From the NCBI RefSeq assembly GCF_014635885.1, contig NZ_BMDR01000005.1, positions 124,001-188,000 on the forward strand: DNA of 64,000 nt. The letters are read 5' to 3'. Each line of letters starts with the position of its first letter. The stretch's first letter is position 1. Both the position numbers and the translations under genes were made by a program. Under the pieces are notes generated by a model, which worked only from the letters and a program-made list of their open reading frames with translations, was not told where the DNA came from and made no database searches. This document shows, in pieces, positions 9,444 through 18,485 of the stretch. This DNA is from Acinetobacter vivianii (GTDB taxonomy: Bacteria > Pseudomonadota > Gammaproteobacteria > Pseudomonadales > Moraxellaceae).

Positions 9444-10370
9444 ATGGAGAGTCATTTGGAAACCCCTGCAAAACTACTGTCCATGTGGTTAAAAGAACGT
9501 ATTATTCAAAATCAGTCGGAACATACCATTTCGGCCTATCAACGTGACTTAACTGATTTCTTTCATTTCTGCGAACAAAAGCAATTACAACTACAAGATA
9601 TTGAAGCATCGGATTTGAGGGAATATCTGGCTGCCCGTGTTGAGCGGGATCAATTGAGCTCTAGCAGTCTACAGCGGCATTTGACATCTATTCGCCAATT
9701 TATGAAGTGGGCAGAGCAAGGGCAATATCTTGAGCAGAATCCATCTGAAGATTTTAAATTAAAGCGTCAACCGCGACCTTTACCGGGGATGATCGATATT
9801 GAGACGGTTCATCAAATTTTAGATCAGGCGGCCCCTGAAAAACCGATTGAGCTGCAATTGTGGTTACGCGATAAAGCAATGCTGGAACTATTATATTCAA
9901 GCGGTTTACGTCTGGCTGAATTGCAAGGCTTAACGATTAAGGATATTGATTTTAATCGGCAGCTATTACGCATCACGGGTAAAGGTAATAAAACCCGAAT
10001 TGTTCCCTTTGGAAGCAAAGCTAAAGATAGTCTGGTTGAATGGTTAAAGGTCTATCGGATCTGGCAAGGTAACTTTAATGCTGACTCTGCAGTTTTTATC
10101 TCGCAACGTGGCAATGCCTTAACGCCACGTCAAATTGAAAATCGGGTCAAGTTGCAAGCGCAACGAGCGGGTGTCAATGTCGACCTGCATCCACATTTAT
10201 TACGCCATTGTTTCGCCAGTCATATGCTTTCCGCCAGTGGGGATTTACGTTCTGTGCAGGAAATGTTGGGACATAGTAATCTTTCCACCACTCAGATCTA
10301 TACCCATGTCGACTTTGAACAATTGGCAAAAGTGTACGACCAAACACATCCTCGGGCGCAAAAAAGCTAA
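9444..10370 (+). CDS. xerC: Tyrosine recombinase XerC
   Basis: XerC, with XerD, resolves chromosome dimers at dif by site-specific recombination. At 308 residues it has the N-terminal SAM-like domain (about 1-100) and the catalytic domain. Active-site residues are all present: Arg156 in GLRLAEL, Lys180 in GKGNKTR, His251 and Arg254 in HPHLLRH, His277 in LGHSN and the nucleophile Tyr286 in IYTHVDF. XerC rather than XerD is inferred from the position next to dapF, a common arrangement, and from its sequence feel. It is a housekeeping copy: no integron or phage context is visible. Confidence 0.92.
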   Translation: MESHLETPAKLLSMWLKERIIQNQSEHTISAYQRDLTDFFHFCEQKQLQLQDIEASDLREYLAARVERDQLSSSSLQRHLTSIRQFMKWAEQGQYLEQNPSEDFKLKRQPRPLPGMIDIETVHQILDQAAPEKPIELQLWLRDKAMLELLYSSGLRLAELQGLTIKDIDFNRQLLRITGKGNKTRIVPFGSKAKDSLVEWLKVYRIWQGNFNADSAVFISQRGNALTPRQIENRVKLQAQRAGVNVDLHPHLLRHCFASHMLSASGDLRSVQEMLGHSNLSTTQIYTHVDFEQLAKVYDQTHPRAQKS

Positions 10371-10808
10371 ATCCTGATATATTATGTTGCAAATTTGAGC
10401 GATTAATCGTCGTCTACTTTTCCAGTTTATTCCGTACATTTGTTGAATTGATGTTATTACTTAATTGCCAAGTTTTCTCGAAAGCGAAAAGGTGGGTAAG
10501 TTTGCAGGAAATGAACCGTTACAGATCATTTCAAACGTGATAAAAAATGCTGGTTTAGATCATTGAATTTTATAAAATATTAAAAAAATCAAAGTTTAAT
10601 ATTCATCATTTTGATGAGCTAAATAAATAGAATGAATCATTATTTTCATTTTGTGAACTGAGCGTTTCATCTTTTTTATGGCTGTAGCGGAAATTGTGAC
10701 TTGACCGAAATGCCAAATACATTGCAAGATAGGGCACCTAAAAAGTTTCAATCGAAGAGTTAGAATACTCTTCATTACATTTACTTGCTTAGAACAGCCG
10801 AGGATTAC
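10371..10808. other. 438-bp intergenic region upstream of etfB
   Basis: AT-rich with no convincing ORF. It should contain the end of the xerC transcript and the etfBA promoter. The only structure I see is a short inverted repeat near its 3' end (listed separately). Confidence 0.5.
10754..10773 (+). repeat. Inverted repeat in the etfB leader
   Basis: A perfect 7-bp stem GAAGAGT / ACTCTTC with loop TAGAAT ends 35 bp before the etfB start codon. There is no T run after it, so it is not a standard terminator. It could be a leader hairpin or a protein-binding site. Confidence 0.4.
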
Positions 10809-11558
10809 ATGAAGGCTCTTGTCGCTGTAAAACGTGTGGTTGATGCCAACGTTAAAGTTCGTGTTAAGCCGGACAATAGTGGGGTTGACCTTACCAACGT
10901 TAAGATGTCAATCAACCCATTCTGTGAAATCGCAGTGGAAGAAGCGGTTCGCTTAAAAGAAAAAGGAACAGTTTCTGAAATCGTTGTTGTTTCAGTGGGT
11001 GCTAAAGAAGCTCAAGAACAAATTCGTTCTGCAATGGCTCTAGGTGCTGACCGTGGTATTTTAGTTGAAACTGCTGATGAAGTTGGCGCTCTTGAAGTTG
11101 CTAAAATCTTGAAAGGCGTAGTTGATGCTGAAAAACCAGAACTTATTCTTCTTGGTAAACAAGCAATTGATGACGACTCTAACCAAGTAGGTCAGATGCT
11201 TGGTGCTTTACTTGGTGCAGGTCAAGGTACTTTCGCATCTGAAGTTAAAGTTGACGGTGGTAAAGTTCAGGTAACTCGTGAAATCGACGGTGGTTTACAA
11301 ACTGTTGAGCTTGCACTTCCTGCAATCATCACAACTGACTTACGTTTGAATGAGCCACGTTATGCTGCTCTTCCAAACATCATGAAAGCGCGTAAAAAGC
11401 CACTTGATACTAAATCACCTGCTGATTATGGCGTTGCAACAGGTACTAAGCTTAAAACAATTAAAGTTGAAGCTCCTGCTGAACGTAAAGCTGGCGTACA
11501 AGTGAAGTCTGTAGACGAGCTTGTTGAAAAATTGAAAAACGAAGCGAAAGTGATCTAA
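10809..11558 (+). CDS. etfB: Electron transfer flavoprotein beta subunit
   Basis: EtfB binds AMP and pairs with EtfA to carry electrons from acyl-CoA and other dehydrogenases to ETF-ubiquinone oxidoreductase. It has 249 residues from the ATG at 10809, which follows an AGGA box; a TTG at 10785 would add eight off-family residues. The start [19 protein letters not shown] and the block [17 protein letters not shown], the ETF beta signature, are clear. It is 17 bp upstream of etfA in one operon. Confidence 0.96.
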   Translation: MKALVAVKRVVDANVKVRVKPDNSGVDLTNVKMSINPFCEIAVEEAVRLKEKGTVSEIVVVSVGAKEAQEQIRSAMALGADRGILVETADEVGALEVAKILKGVVDAEKPELILLGKQAIDDDSNQVGQMLGALLGAGQGTFASEVKVDGGKVQVTREIDGGLQTVELALPAIITTDLRLNEPRYAALPNIMKARKKPLDTKSPADYGVATGTKLKTIKVEAPAERKAGVQVKSVDELVEKLKNEAKVI

Positions 11559-11575
11559 TACAGAAGGATAAAATC

Positions 11576-12511
11576 ATGAGTATTTTAGTTATCGCTGATC
11601 ACAACAACCAGACACTTAACGGTGCAACTTTAAACGTTGTTGCGGCAGCTCAAAAAATCGGTGGTGATATTACTGTATTAGTTGCTGGTTCTGGCGCTCA
11701 AGCAGTTGCAGATGCTGCTGCTAAAGTTGCTGGCGTGAGCAAAGTATTACTTGCTGACAATGCTGCTTATGCAAACCAATTGGCTGAAAACGTTGCTGGC
11801 TTAGTTGCTGACATCGCGAAAGGCGGCTACAAATACGTATTAGCTGCGTCTACAACGACTGGTAAGAATATTCTTCCACGCGTTGCTGCACTTCTTGACG
11901 TAAGCATGATTTCAGACATCATTGCTGTTGAATCTGCAAATACATTCAAGCGTCCTATCTATGCGGGTAACGCGATTGCAACTGTTCAATCTGACGAAGC
12001 AATCATCGTTGGTACAGTTCGTGGTACAGCATTTGATGCAGTTGCTGCTGAAGGCGGTTCTGCTGCGGTTGAAGCTGTTGCTGAAGCAAAAGACGCTGGT
12101 ATTTCTACGTTTGTAAACGAAGAAATCGTGAAACTTGATCGTCCAGAATTAACTGCTGCACGTATCGTTGTTTCTGGTGGTCGTGGTGTAGGTTCTGGTG
12201 AGAACTATCACAAAGTCCTTGATCCATTGGCGGACAAGCTTGGTGCTGCTCAAGGTGCTTCACGTGCTGCAGTAGATGCTGGCTTCGTACCAAACGACTT
12301 CCAAGTTGGTCAAACTGGTAAAATCGTTGCGCCTGATCTTTATATGGCAATTGGTATCTCAGGTGCGATTCAGCACTTGGCAGGTATGAAAGATTCTAAA
12401 GTTATTGTTGCAATCAACAAAGACGAAGAAGCGCCAATCAACAGCGTTGCTGACTACTGGTTAGTTGGTGATTTGAACACTGTTGTTCCAGAATTGGTAA
12501 GCAAACTGTAA
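11576..12511 (+). CDS. etfA: Electron transfer flavoprotein alpha subunit
   Basis: A 311-residue FAD-binding subunit of the ETF heterodimer. The C-terminal FAD domain shows VVSGGRGVG, GASRAAVDAGFVPND, QVGQTGKIVAPDLY and ISGAIQHLAGM, all standard for EtfA. The preceding gene is etfB and a strong terminator follows, so the operon is just etfBA. The ETF-ubiquinone oxidoreductase is not in the window. Confidence 0.96.
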   Translation: MSILVIADHNNQTLNGATLNVVAAAQKIGGDITVLVAGSGAQAVADAAAKVAGVSKVLLADNAAYANQLAENVAGLVADIAKGGYKYVLAASTTTGKNILPRVAALLDVSMISDIIAVESANTFKRPIYAGNAIATVQSDEAIIVGTVRGTAFDAVAAEGGSAAVEAVAEAKDAGISTFVNEEIVKLDRPELTAARIVVSGGRGVGSGENYHKVLDPLADKLGAAQGASRAAVDAGFVPNDFQVGQTGKIVAPDLYMAIGISGAIQHLAGMKDSKVIVAINKDEEAPINSVADYWLVGDLNTVVPELVSKL

Positions 12512-12536
12512 TTTACAGTCTGCCACTTATTCAAGA

Positions 12537-12576
12537 AAACGCCCTTGTGCTATAAATTGCGCAAGGGCGTTTTTTA
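12537..12576 (+). terminator. Intrinsic terminator after etfA
   Basis: A long stem AACGCCCTTGTGC / GCGCAAGGGCGTT (one G-T pair) with an 8-nt loop is followed by six T residues. Confidence 0.9.
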
Positions 12577-12587
12577 TTGGGTTGATC

Positions 12588-13430
12588 ATGAATATTGATT
12601 CTACGGCTGCGATGGATGAACAGTATTTACATCGTTCGCTGGTCAGATTGGCACTTGCAGATATGGCGCGAGATTATTTATGTATTCGGGCGAAAAATCA
12701 GCATGGACTATCGAATATTCAAGTGAATCAATTGCACATGGGGATGATTCTGCATGGGCAACAACAATTAAAAATGTATAACCAGCAGGTTAACCTCAGG
12801 GCGGGTGATCTGTTTATTATTAAGCCTGATACTGTTGCGGATACTGTCAATATTCCAGATCCGGAAACAGGAGAATATTTGACGATTCTAGTGCCGATGT
12901 GTGAAGAAGTGATTCATGCGGCACAGATGATTTGGGCCAAGCCCATTACCGATAAAACAGAAGCAATCTTGCAGTTTTCAATTGAGGATTTTGCCCCACA
13001 TCTTCTCGCTTGGCAAAAGGCTTTATTTGAGCAGGATCTCGTTAAGGCTCGCTTATCGATTGCAGCCATCCTTGTGCAGTTATGTCAGCAGCATTGTGCA
13101 GATGTGCTGATTGTGCCTCCTCTAAAACTGTCAAAACAGATTTACCAGTGGGTGCTGGATCAGCCTCAACATCAATGGCAATCCAATGAAATTGAAACCC
13201 GCTTAGGTTTAAGCAGCGCCACATTGCGCCGTAAATTGAGTCATGAACAAACTTCTTTAAGAGAAATCATTACCCATGCACGTCTGGCCTATGCCTTGGA
13301 GTTGCTCTATTCAAGCAAGCTACCGATGAAAACGATTGCAGCGAAGTCAGGTTATCAATCTGCTGCAACCTTTCGTGAGCGATTTATACAGCGTTATGAG
13401 GTTGATCCCGCCGTTCTATCCTTGGAATAA
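12588..13430 (+). CDS. AraC-family transcriptional regulator
   Basis: A 280-residue protein. The N-terminal half (from about 25 to 165) is a cupin-like AraC_N sensing domain, with RAGDLFIIKPDTV typical of the beta-barrel. The C-terminal 95 residues carry two helix-turn-helix motifs, including LGLSSATLRRKLSHE and the second, MKTIAAKSGYQSAATFRERF, before a short tail. The start is the ATG at 12588, just after the etfA terminator; a TTG two codons earlier is possible. It lies 84 bp upstream of the exported hydrolase gene and on the same strand, so it is a natural candidate for that gene's regulator; this is inference. Confidence 0.9.
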   Translation: MNIDSTAAMDEQYLHRSLVRLALADMARDYLCIRAKNQHGLSNIQVNQLHMGMILHGQQQLKMYNQQVNLRAGDLFIIKPDTVADTVNIPDPETGEYLTILVPMCEEVIHAAQMIWAKPITDKTEAILQFSIEDFAPHLLAWQKALFEQDLVKARLSIAAILVQLCQQHCADVLIVPPLKLSKQIYQWVLDQPQHQWQSNEIETRLGLSSATLRRKLSHEQTSLREIITHARLAYALELLYSSKLPMKTIAAKSGYQSAATFRERFIQRYEVDPAVLSLE

Positions 13431-13514
13431 TCTAAATTGAGCGTTTCGCGTAGATAATTGAGCGATTTTAATCACTCAACAGCGTTAGATTTAAATCAAT
13501 CTAATATCAAGGCG

Positions 13515-14477
13515 ATGAACGTGAAATTATTAAAACCCATTCTAATTGCGCTACTGTTTAGTGCCGTTACAGTTCATGCGGAGTCTAGTCCTCAGGTAAA
13601 GCAGGTCGCGGGATATTTTTTACAGCCTGTTGGAAATTTGAAAGTCACAGCGCTGTTTGATGGGGAGCTGGGCTTACCTCGTAGTGATTTGCTGGGAATT
13701 TCATCTGCAAAAGCCAATCAGTTATTTACAGAGAACTTTGTACCTGTCGATGAACACAATCAGATCTTGACCGATTTTTCGGCTTATTTAGTACAGACGC
13801 CGACACAGAATATTTTAATTGATGCGGGTACTGCAAAATGTTTTGGCCCAAGCCTGGGTCATGTTCCAGAAAACTTAAAAAAGGCAGGCTTACAACCTGA
13901 GCAGATTGATACGATTTTAATTACCCATGCTCATCCTGATCATTTATGCGGAATTACGCTGGATGGGAAAATGGTTTATCCAAATGCCAAGGTCTATTTG
14001 GCGAAAGCGGATGTAGATTACTGGACCTCTGCTCAGAATGAGGCAAAAGCCAGTGACTTTTTTAAACCTTTATTCAAAATGACCCGAGATGCATTAAAGC
14101 CTTATCAGCAAACAGGGCAGTTGATTGCCTTTAGCAAAACCTCTTTTGATGTGCCGAATGTTGAACTGATCAGCACACAGGGTCATACCGAAGGCCATTC
14201 TTCTTATCTTATCGATGGAAAAAATGGACAAAAGTTTTTGGGCTTGGGTGATGTGGTGCATTATGCGGCTGTGCAATTTCCTTATCCTGAAGCTAGCTAT
14301 AAACCAGATACTGATGCTAAACGCGCCATCGCAGTACGTAAAAATATATTTGAGCAAGCTTATCAAAATCATTGGTGGATCGGCGCTGCACATGTGGCAT
14401 TTCCCGGAATTGGGCATATCGGTAAAAATGCGCAGGGCTATCAATGGATTCCAGCACAATATCGTCCAGAACAGTGA
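13515..14477 (+). CDS. Exported metallo-beta-lactamase-fold hydrolase
   Basis: A 320-residue protein with an N-terminal signal peptide (LLKPILIALLFSAVTVHA, cut probably after HAES or just before). The zinc-binding motif THAHPDH spans residues 137-143, with later metal ligands in GHTEGH (about 224-229), GLGDVVH and AAHVAFPGIGH. This order resembles the lactonase-like branch (AHL-lactonase/YtnP-like) rather than true beta-lactamases, but the substrate is not known. The start is unsure: the ATG at 13515 has its AAGG box only 2 bases away, while a GTG at 13521 has it 8 bases away. Upstream lies an AraC regulator, downstream an unusual palindrome. Confidence 0.85.
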   Translation: MNVKLLKPILIALLFSAVTVHAESSPQVKQVAGYFLQPVGNLKVTALFDGELGLPRSDLLGISSAKANQLFTENFVPVDEHNQILTDFSAYLVQTPTQNILIDAGTAKCFGPSLGHVPENLKKAGLQPEQIDTILITHAHPDHLCGITLDGKMVYPNAKVYLAKADVDYWTSAQNEAKASDFFKPLFKMTRDALKPYQQTGQLIAFSKTSFDVPNVELISTQGHTEGHSSYLIDGKNGQKFLGLGDVVHYAAVQFPYPEASYKPDTDAKRAIAVRKNIFEQAYQNHWWIGAAHVAFPGIGHIGKNAQGYQWIPAQYRPEQ

Positions 14478-14645
14478 ATGGGAGATGATGGTGAGAGGGT
14501 GGCTTCGATTTTTTCTTTGCTGATCGAAGGTTCATACTTATGAAACAGAGCGTTTCCTTTATGCAACGATATTTTTTCTAATTTAAGATACTGATTTAAA
14601 TCATATTAATTTAATTTTTTGTTAATGGTTAATTTCAATTAAACT

Positions 14646-14671
14646 AAAAGTGTACTCGTTAGTACACTTTT
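14646..14671. repeat. Perfect 26-bp palindrome upstream of the six-helix membrane protein gene
   Basis: An 11-bp perfect stem AAAAGTGTACT / AGTACACTTTT with loop CGTT. It ends 36 bp before the ATG at 14708. Only GTT follows the stem on the plus strand, so the stem's own T run would have to act as the U tract. It may be the terminator of the hydrolase gene or an operator for the membrane protein gene. Confidence 0.55.
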
Positions 14672-14707
14672 GTTAAAATTCTATTTTCGATCGTTTTTTG
14701 TTGAATA

Positions 14708-15364
14708 ATGAAGTTTGATTTTCGTTTAAATGGCGTTGTATTAGTTCTATTCTCCCTTTTATTTCTCACCGCATTTCTAGCCATTGCTGAAAGTTCAGTG
14801 CTGCTGACATGGAATGTTCATTTTTTAGAGGCAGTGCAGGCCATTGTATTATTGGCTTGTGTTCCCTTTACATGGTTCTATGTCAAACCTAAGACTTTAA
14901 CTGAGCAGAAAAAATGGTTCTGGCTATGGGCGATGGCATGGTGGTTGATGTTCTTTGGGCGAAGCATTAGTTGGGGGCGTGACTTTTTCCCTGAAGTTCC
15001 CCATATCTATTATCGGATCATTTCAATTTTTGTAATTGCACCTGTGGTTTTTATGCTGTTTTCTCCTCATTTAAGAGCTGAGATCAAATATAAGTGGCAA
15101 CAGGTCAAGTTGCCGTTCTGGTATTTACTGATTGCGGTTTTGTCATTGTTTCTTGCGGATAGTATCGAGCATCATCGCTTTATTGACACCTTGTTACTCA
15201 GTAATCATGCCAATCAGGATATTGTGGAAGAGCTGTACGAAAATCCATTTATTCTTGCGCTGTTCTTTTCTGCTTTTTATTTTATGCGACAGGATCGGGT
15301 GACTGAGCAAGACAAGCTCACGCTGGCTATGGAAGTAGAACTCTCACCTAAACCTTATCAATAA
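14708..15364 (+). CDS. Conserved-looking six-helix membrane protein of unknown function
   Basis: I do not recognise this 218-residue protein. It has about six hydrophobic segments (near residues 8-30, 38-58, 70-88, 100-118, 132-150 and 184-198), many Trp residues, and a charged block SIEHHRFID after the fifth segment, with RSISWGRDFFPEVPH between the third and fourth. The His, Arg and Asp residues set among helices could form a site, but nothing specific is shown. It begins MKFDFRLNG from the ATG at 14708. It stands alone between a palindrome and the gyrA promoter region. Confidence 0.75.
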   Translation: MKFDFRLNGVVLVLFSLLFLTAFLAIAESSVLLTWNVHFLEAVQAIVLLACVPFTWFYVKPKTLTEQKKWFWLWAMAWWLMFFGRSISWGRDFFPEVPHIYYRIISIFVIAPVVFMLFSPHLRAEIKYKWQQVKLPFWYLLIAVLSLFLADSIEHHRFIDTLLLSNHANQDIVEELYENPFILALFFSAFYFMRQDRVTEQDKLTLAMEVELSPKPYQ

Positions 15365-15710
15365 AAATTGAGCGTTATTTAACAGTTTAATTGGGGTTAT
15401 GGCTTTTACAGAATTGCGGCGAAGGAGCGACTTTGGGAACAGGTTTTGCTGTTTTTTTATCCAAAGTGCTTCATAAAGTATTTTTATCGGCGCTTTTCTG
15501 TTTTTAGTAATTTTAAGTCATTCATTTATATATTCTTTTTATTGTAAAAAAATGCTATTTTTGCGGTTCTAAACTTACCGTTATTTCGTCCTTTATGCTA
15601 TAATTTTTCGCTGTATTTTTTATTTTTAGTTCAAGTCTTTGAGCTGAATTTTTGCAAGATTGAAGACATAAAAACAGGTACAACTCTCTACCTGTAAACA
15701 AGGAGTATGC
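15365..15710. other. 346-bp intergenic region holding the gyrA promoter
   Basis: No credible ORF. The region is AT-rich and contains a strong extended -10 box about 107 bp before gyrA (listed separately). No terminator for the preceding gene is evident. Confidence 0.55.
15575..15604 (+). promoter_or_regulatory. Candidate sigma-70 promoter of gyrA
   Basis: A consensus -10 TATAAT at 15599-15604 is preceded by TGC (extended -10). TTACCG at 15575-15580 is a fair -35 with an 18-bp spacer. The leader would be roughly 100 nt. Confidence 0.6.
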
Positions 15711-18440
15711 ATGAGCGTATCGGAAATCAGACCGATTGCCATTGAGGACGAACTCAAGCATTCATATCTAGATTACGCGATGAGCGTAATCGTATCTCGT
15801 GCATTGCCAGATGTGAGAGACGGTCTAAAACCTGTTCATCGTCGCGTGTTATATGCGATGCACGAATTGGGCAATGATTATAACAAAGCATACAAAAAGT
15901 CTGCTCGTGTTGTCGGGGATGTGATCGGTAAATATCACCCGCATGGTGACAGCGCAGTATATGAAACAATCGTTCGTATGGCGCAGGACTTTAGCTTGCG
16001 TTACATGCTGGTGGATGGTCAGGGGAACTTCGGTTCGGTTGATGGCGATAGCGCGGCTGCAATGCGTTATACCGAAGTTCGTATGCAAAAGTTAACCCAT
16101 GAAATTTTGGCAGACTTAGAAAAAGATACTGTTGATTGGGAAGACAACTACGACGGTTCCGAGCGTATTCCTCAGGTGATGCCAACACGTATTCCTAATC
16201 TTCTGATTAACGGTACGACAGGTATTGCGGTGGGTATGGCGACCAATATGGCGCCACACAACATGACAGAAGTTGTGAATGCGTGTCTTGCTTATGCCAA
16301 TAATCCGAATATTTCTATAGAAGGATTGATGGAACACATTACGGGTCCAGATTTCCCTACGGGCGGTATTATTTACGGTAAATCAGGCATTGTAGATGCT
16401 TACCGTACTGGTAAAGGCCGTTTGCATATTCGTGGTAAATATCACTTCGAAGAAGACCAGAAAACAGGTCGTACCACGATCGTCTTTACTGAAATTCCTT
16501 ATCAGGTGAACAAGGCAAAAACCATTGAGCGTATTGCCGAGTTAGTCAAAGAAAAGAAACTGGAAGGTATTTCAGAGCTTCGTGACGAGTCTGATAAAGA
16601 AGGTATGCGTATCGCCATCGACTTGAAACGTGGCGAAAATGCAGAAGTTGCGGTGAATAATCTGTTCTTGCATACCCAGCTTCAAAACTCGTTCAGCATC
16701 AACATGGTCTGTCTGGATAATGGTCAGCCGAAGTTGATGAATCTGAAAGATATTATTGCGGCATTTATTCGTCATCGCCAAGAAGTTGTGACTCGCCGTA
16801 CCATGTTCGAACTGCGTAAAGCACGTGAGCGTGGTCATATCTTGGAAGGTTTGACCGTTGCATTAGCCAATATCGATGAAATTATCGAAACCATCAAAAC
16901 ATCTGCAAACCCGGCTGAAGCGCGTGAACGTTTACAGTCTGGCGAGTGGGCTGGTGGTGGTGTTGTTGCCTTACTCGAAAAAGCAGGTGCAATTTCAGTT
17001 CGTCCAGACGAGATTGAAGGCGAAGATCCAGCACGTCCATTTGGCTTGTCAGGTGATATCTATCGCTTGTCACCAACTCAGGTGGCTGCGATTTTAGAAT
17101 TGCGTTTACACCGTTTGACGGGCTTGGAACAAGATAAGTTACACGCTGAATATACTGAAATTTTGGGTCAAATTGCTGAATTAACGGCAATCCTCAATGA
17201 TTTCAATTTATTGATGAATGTGATTCGTGAAGAACTTGCTTTGATTTTGCAGCAATACGGTGATGGTCGTCGTACTGAAATTGTGGAATCTGGCGTTGAT
17301 TTCTGCCGTGAAGATTTAATTCCTGAAGAGCAAGTTGTATTGACTGTGTCTCAAACAGGTTATGCGAAAACTCAACCACTTTCTGATTATCAAGCGCAAC
17401 GCCGTGGTGGTCGTGGTAAGTCTGCTACTGCAATGAAAGATGATGACATCATCCAGCATTTAATTGTGGCATCGAACCATGCAACTGTGCTGTGCTTTAC
17501 CAATGTCGGTAAAGTTTATCGCTTGAGAGTGTTTGAAGTACCGCAAGCATCTCGTGGTGCAAAAGGTCGTCCAATTATCAATTTACTTCCTCTGGAAGCG
17601 AATGAAACTGTGACTGCTATTTTACCGTTGACGGAGTTCCCTGAGAACCATTACGTGTTTATGGCGACTGGCTCAGGTACGGTAAAACGTGTTGAACTTG
17701 CACAATTTAGTAATGTGCGTTCAAACGGTTTACGTGCGATCGAGCTGAATGAAGAAGATACCCTGATTGGTGTTGCGATTACCGATGGGAATCAGCAAAT
17801 CATGTTGTTCTCGAATGAAGGTAAGGCAATCCGTTTTGCTGAAACTGATGTTCGTGCGATGGGGCGTACGGCGAAAGGCGTACGCGGTATGCGTGTCAGC
17901 TTTGCAAGCAACAGTATAGAAGCTGAAGATGCTGATGTTGAAAATGATGATAGTGATGACAATGATGATTCATCAGATTCAAATGTAATCAGCCGTATCG
18001 TTTCGCTTGTAGTTGTCCCTGAAACGGGTGAAGTTCTGTGTGCATGTGCCAACGGTTATGGTAAACGTACGCCAGTAGATGACTTCCCGACCAAGAAACG
18101 TGGTGGTAAGGGTGTAATTGCAATCAAGACAAGTGAGCGTAATGGTGAGCTTGTGGGTGCTGTATCGATTGATGAAACCAAAGAACTCATGTTGATTTCT
18201 GATGGTGGTACATTAGTACGTACACGTGCTGCTGAGGTTGCAACAACAGGCCGTAACGCGCAAGGTGTTCGTTTGATCCGCTTAAGCGATGCTGAGACAT
18301 TGGTGGGTGTGGTTTCAATTGAAGCTGTAGAAGATGACGAAGAGTTAGATGCTATAGATGAAGTTGAAAATACCGAAGCTGAAACAGTAACTTCTGAAGA
18401 AGTTGTTGCTGAGCCAAAAGATGATGCGCCTGAAGCGTAA
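15711..18440 (+). CDS. gyrA: DNA gyrase subunit A
   Basis: GyrA breaks and rejoins DNA in the A2B2 gyrase that introduces negative supercoils. It has 909 residues. Catalytic Tyr120 lies in [10 protein letters not shown]. The quinolone-resistance region reads [13 protein letters not shown] with Ser81 and Glu85, the form I expect for susceptible Acinetobacter. The GyrA box QRRGGRGK is near residues 561-568 in the C-terminal beta-pinwheel. An acidic Asp/Glu/Asn/Ser-rich insertion sits at about 737-758 between pinwheel blades, and the C-terminal tail (about 875-909) is also acidic. The ATG at 15711 follows AAGGAG. A bidirectional terminator follows. Confidence 0.98.
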   Translation: MSVSEIRPIAIEDELKHSYLDYAMSVIVSRALPDVRDGLKPVHRRVLYAMHELGNDYNKAYKKSARVVGDVIGKYHPHGDSAVYETIVRMAQDFSLRYMLVDGQGNFGSVDGDSAAAMRYTEVRMQKLTHEILADLEKDTVDWEDNYDGSERIPQVMPTRIPNLLINGTTGIAVGMATNMAPHNMTEVVNACLAYANNPNISIEGLMEHITGPDFPTGGIIYGKSGIVDAYRTGKGRLHIRGKYHFEEDQKTGRTTIVFTEIPYQVNKAKTIERIAELVKEKKLEGISELRDESDKEGMRIAIDLKRGENAEVAVNNLFLHTQLQNSFSINMVCLDNGQPKLMNLKDIIAAFIRHRQEVVTRRTMFELRKARERGHILEGLTVALANIDEIIETIKTSANPAEARERLQSGEWAGGGVVALLEKAGAISVRPDEIEGEDPARPFGLSGDIYRLSPTQVAAILELRLHRLTGLEQDKLHAEYTEILGQIAELTAILNDFNLLMNVIREELALILQQYGDGRRTEIVESGVDFCREDLIPEEQVVLTVSQTGYAKTQPLSDYQAQRRGGRGKSATAMKDDDIIQHLIVASNHATVLCFTNVGKVYRLRVFEVPQASRGAKGRPIINLLPLEANETVTAILPLTEFPENHYVFMATGSGTVKRVELAQFSNVRSNGLRAIELNEEDTLIGVAITDGNQQIMLFSNEGKAIRFAETDVRAMGRTAKGVRGMRVSFASNSIEAEDADVENDDSDDNDDSSDSNVISRIVSLVVVPETGEVLCACANGYGKRTPVDDFPTKKRGGKGVIAIKTSERNGELVGAVSIDETKELMLISDGGTLVRTRAAEVATTGRNAQGVRLIRLSDAETLVGVVSIEAVEDDEELDAIDEVENTEAETVTSEEVVAEPKDDAPEA

Positions 18441-18453
18441 TCATTGAGGTAAT

Positions 18454-18485
18454 AAAAAGGAAGCTAATTAGCTTCCTTTTTTTAT
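18454..18485. terminator. Bidirectional terminator between gyrA and the ABC permease genes
   Basis: A 12-bp stem AAAAAGGAAGCT / AGCTTCCTTTTT with loop AATT. The stop codon of the convergent permease gene (18468-18470) falls in the loop and stem edge, so the hairpin is partly coding for that gene. Confidence 0.85.

Noticed and set aside
9444..10370. Tyrosine recombinase as sign of an integron or prophage
   Set aside because: The gene has XerC length and motifs, and sits in a housekeeping context without attachment sites or cargo genes.
13515..14477. Beta-lactamase resistance gene
   Set aside because: The metal motifs and gene size fit the broad hydrolase branch rather than class B beta-lactamases.
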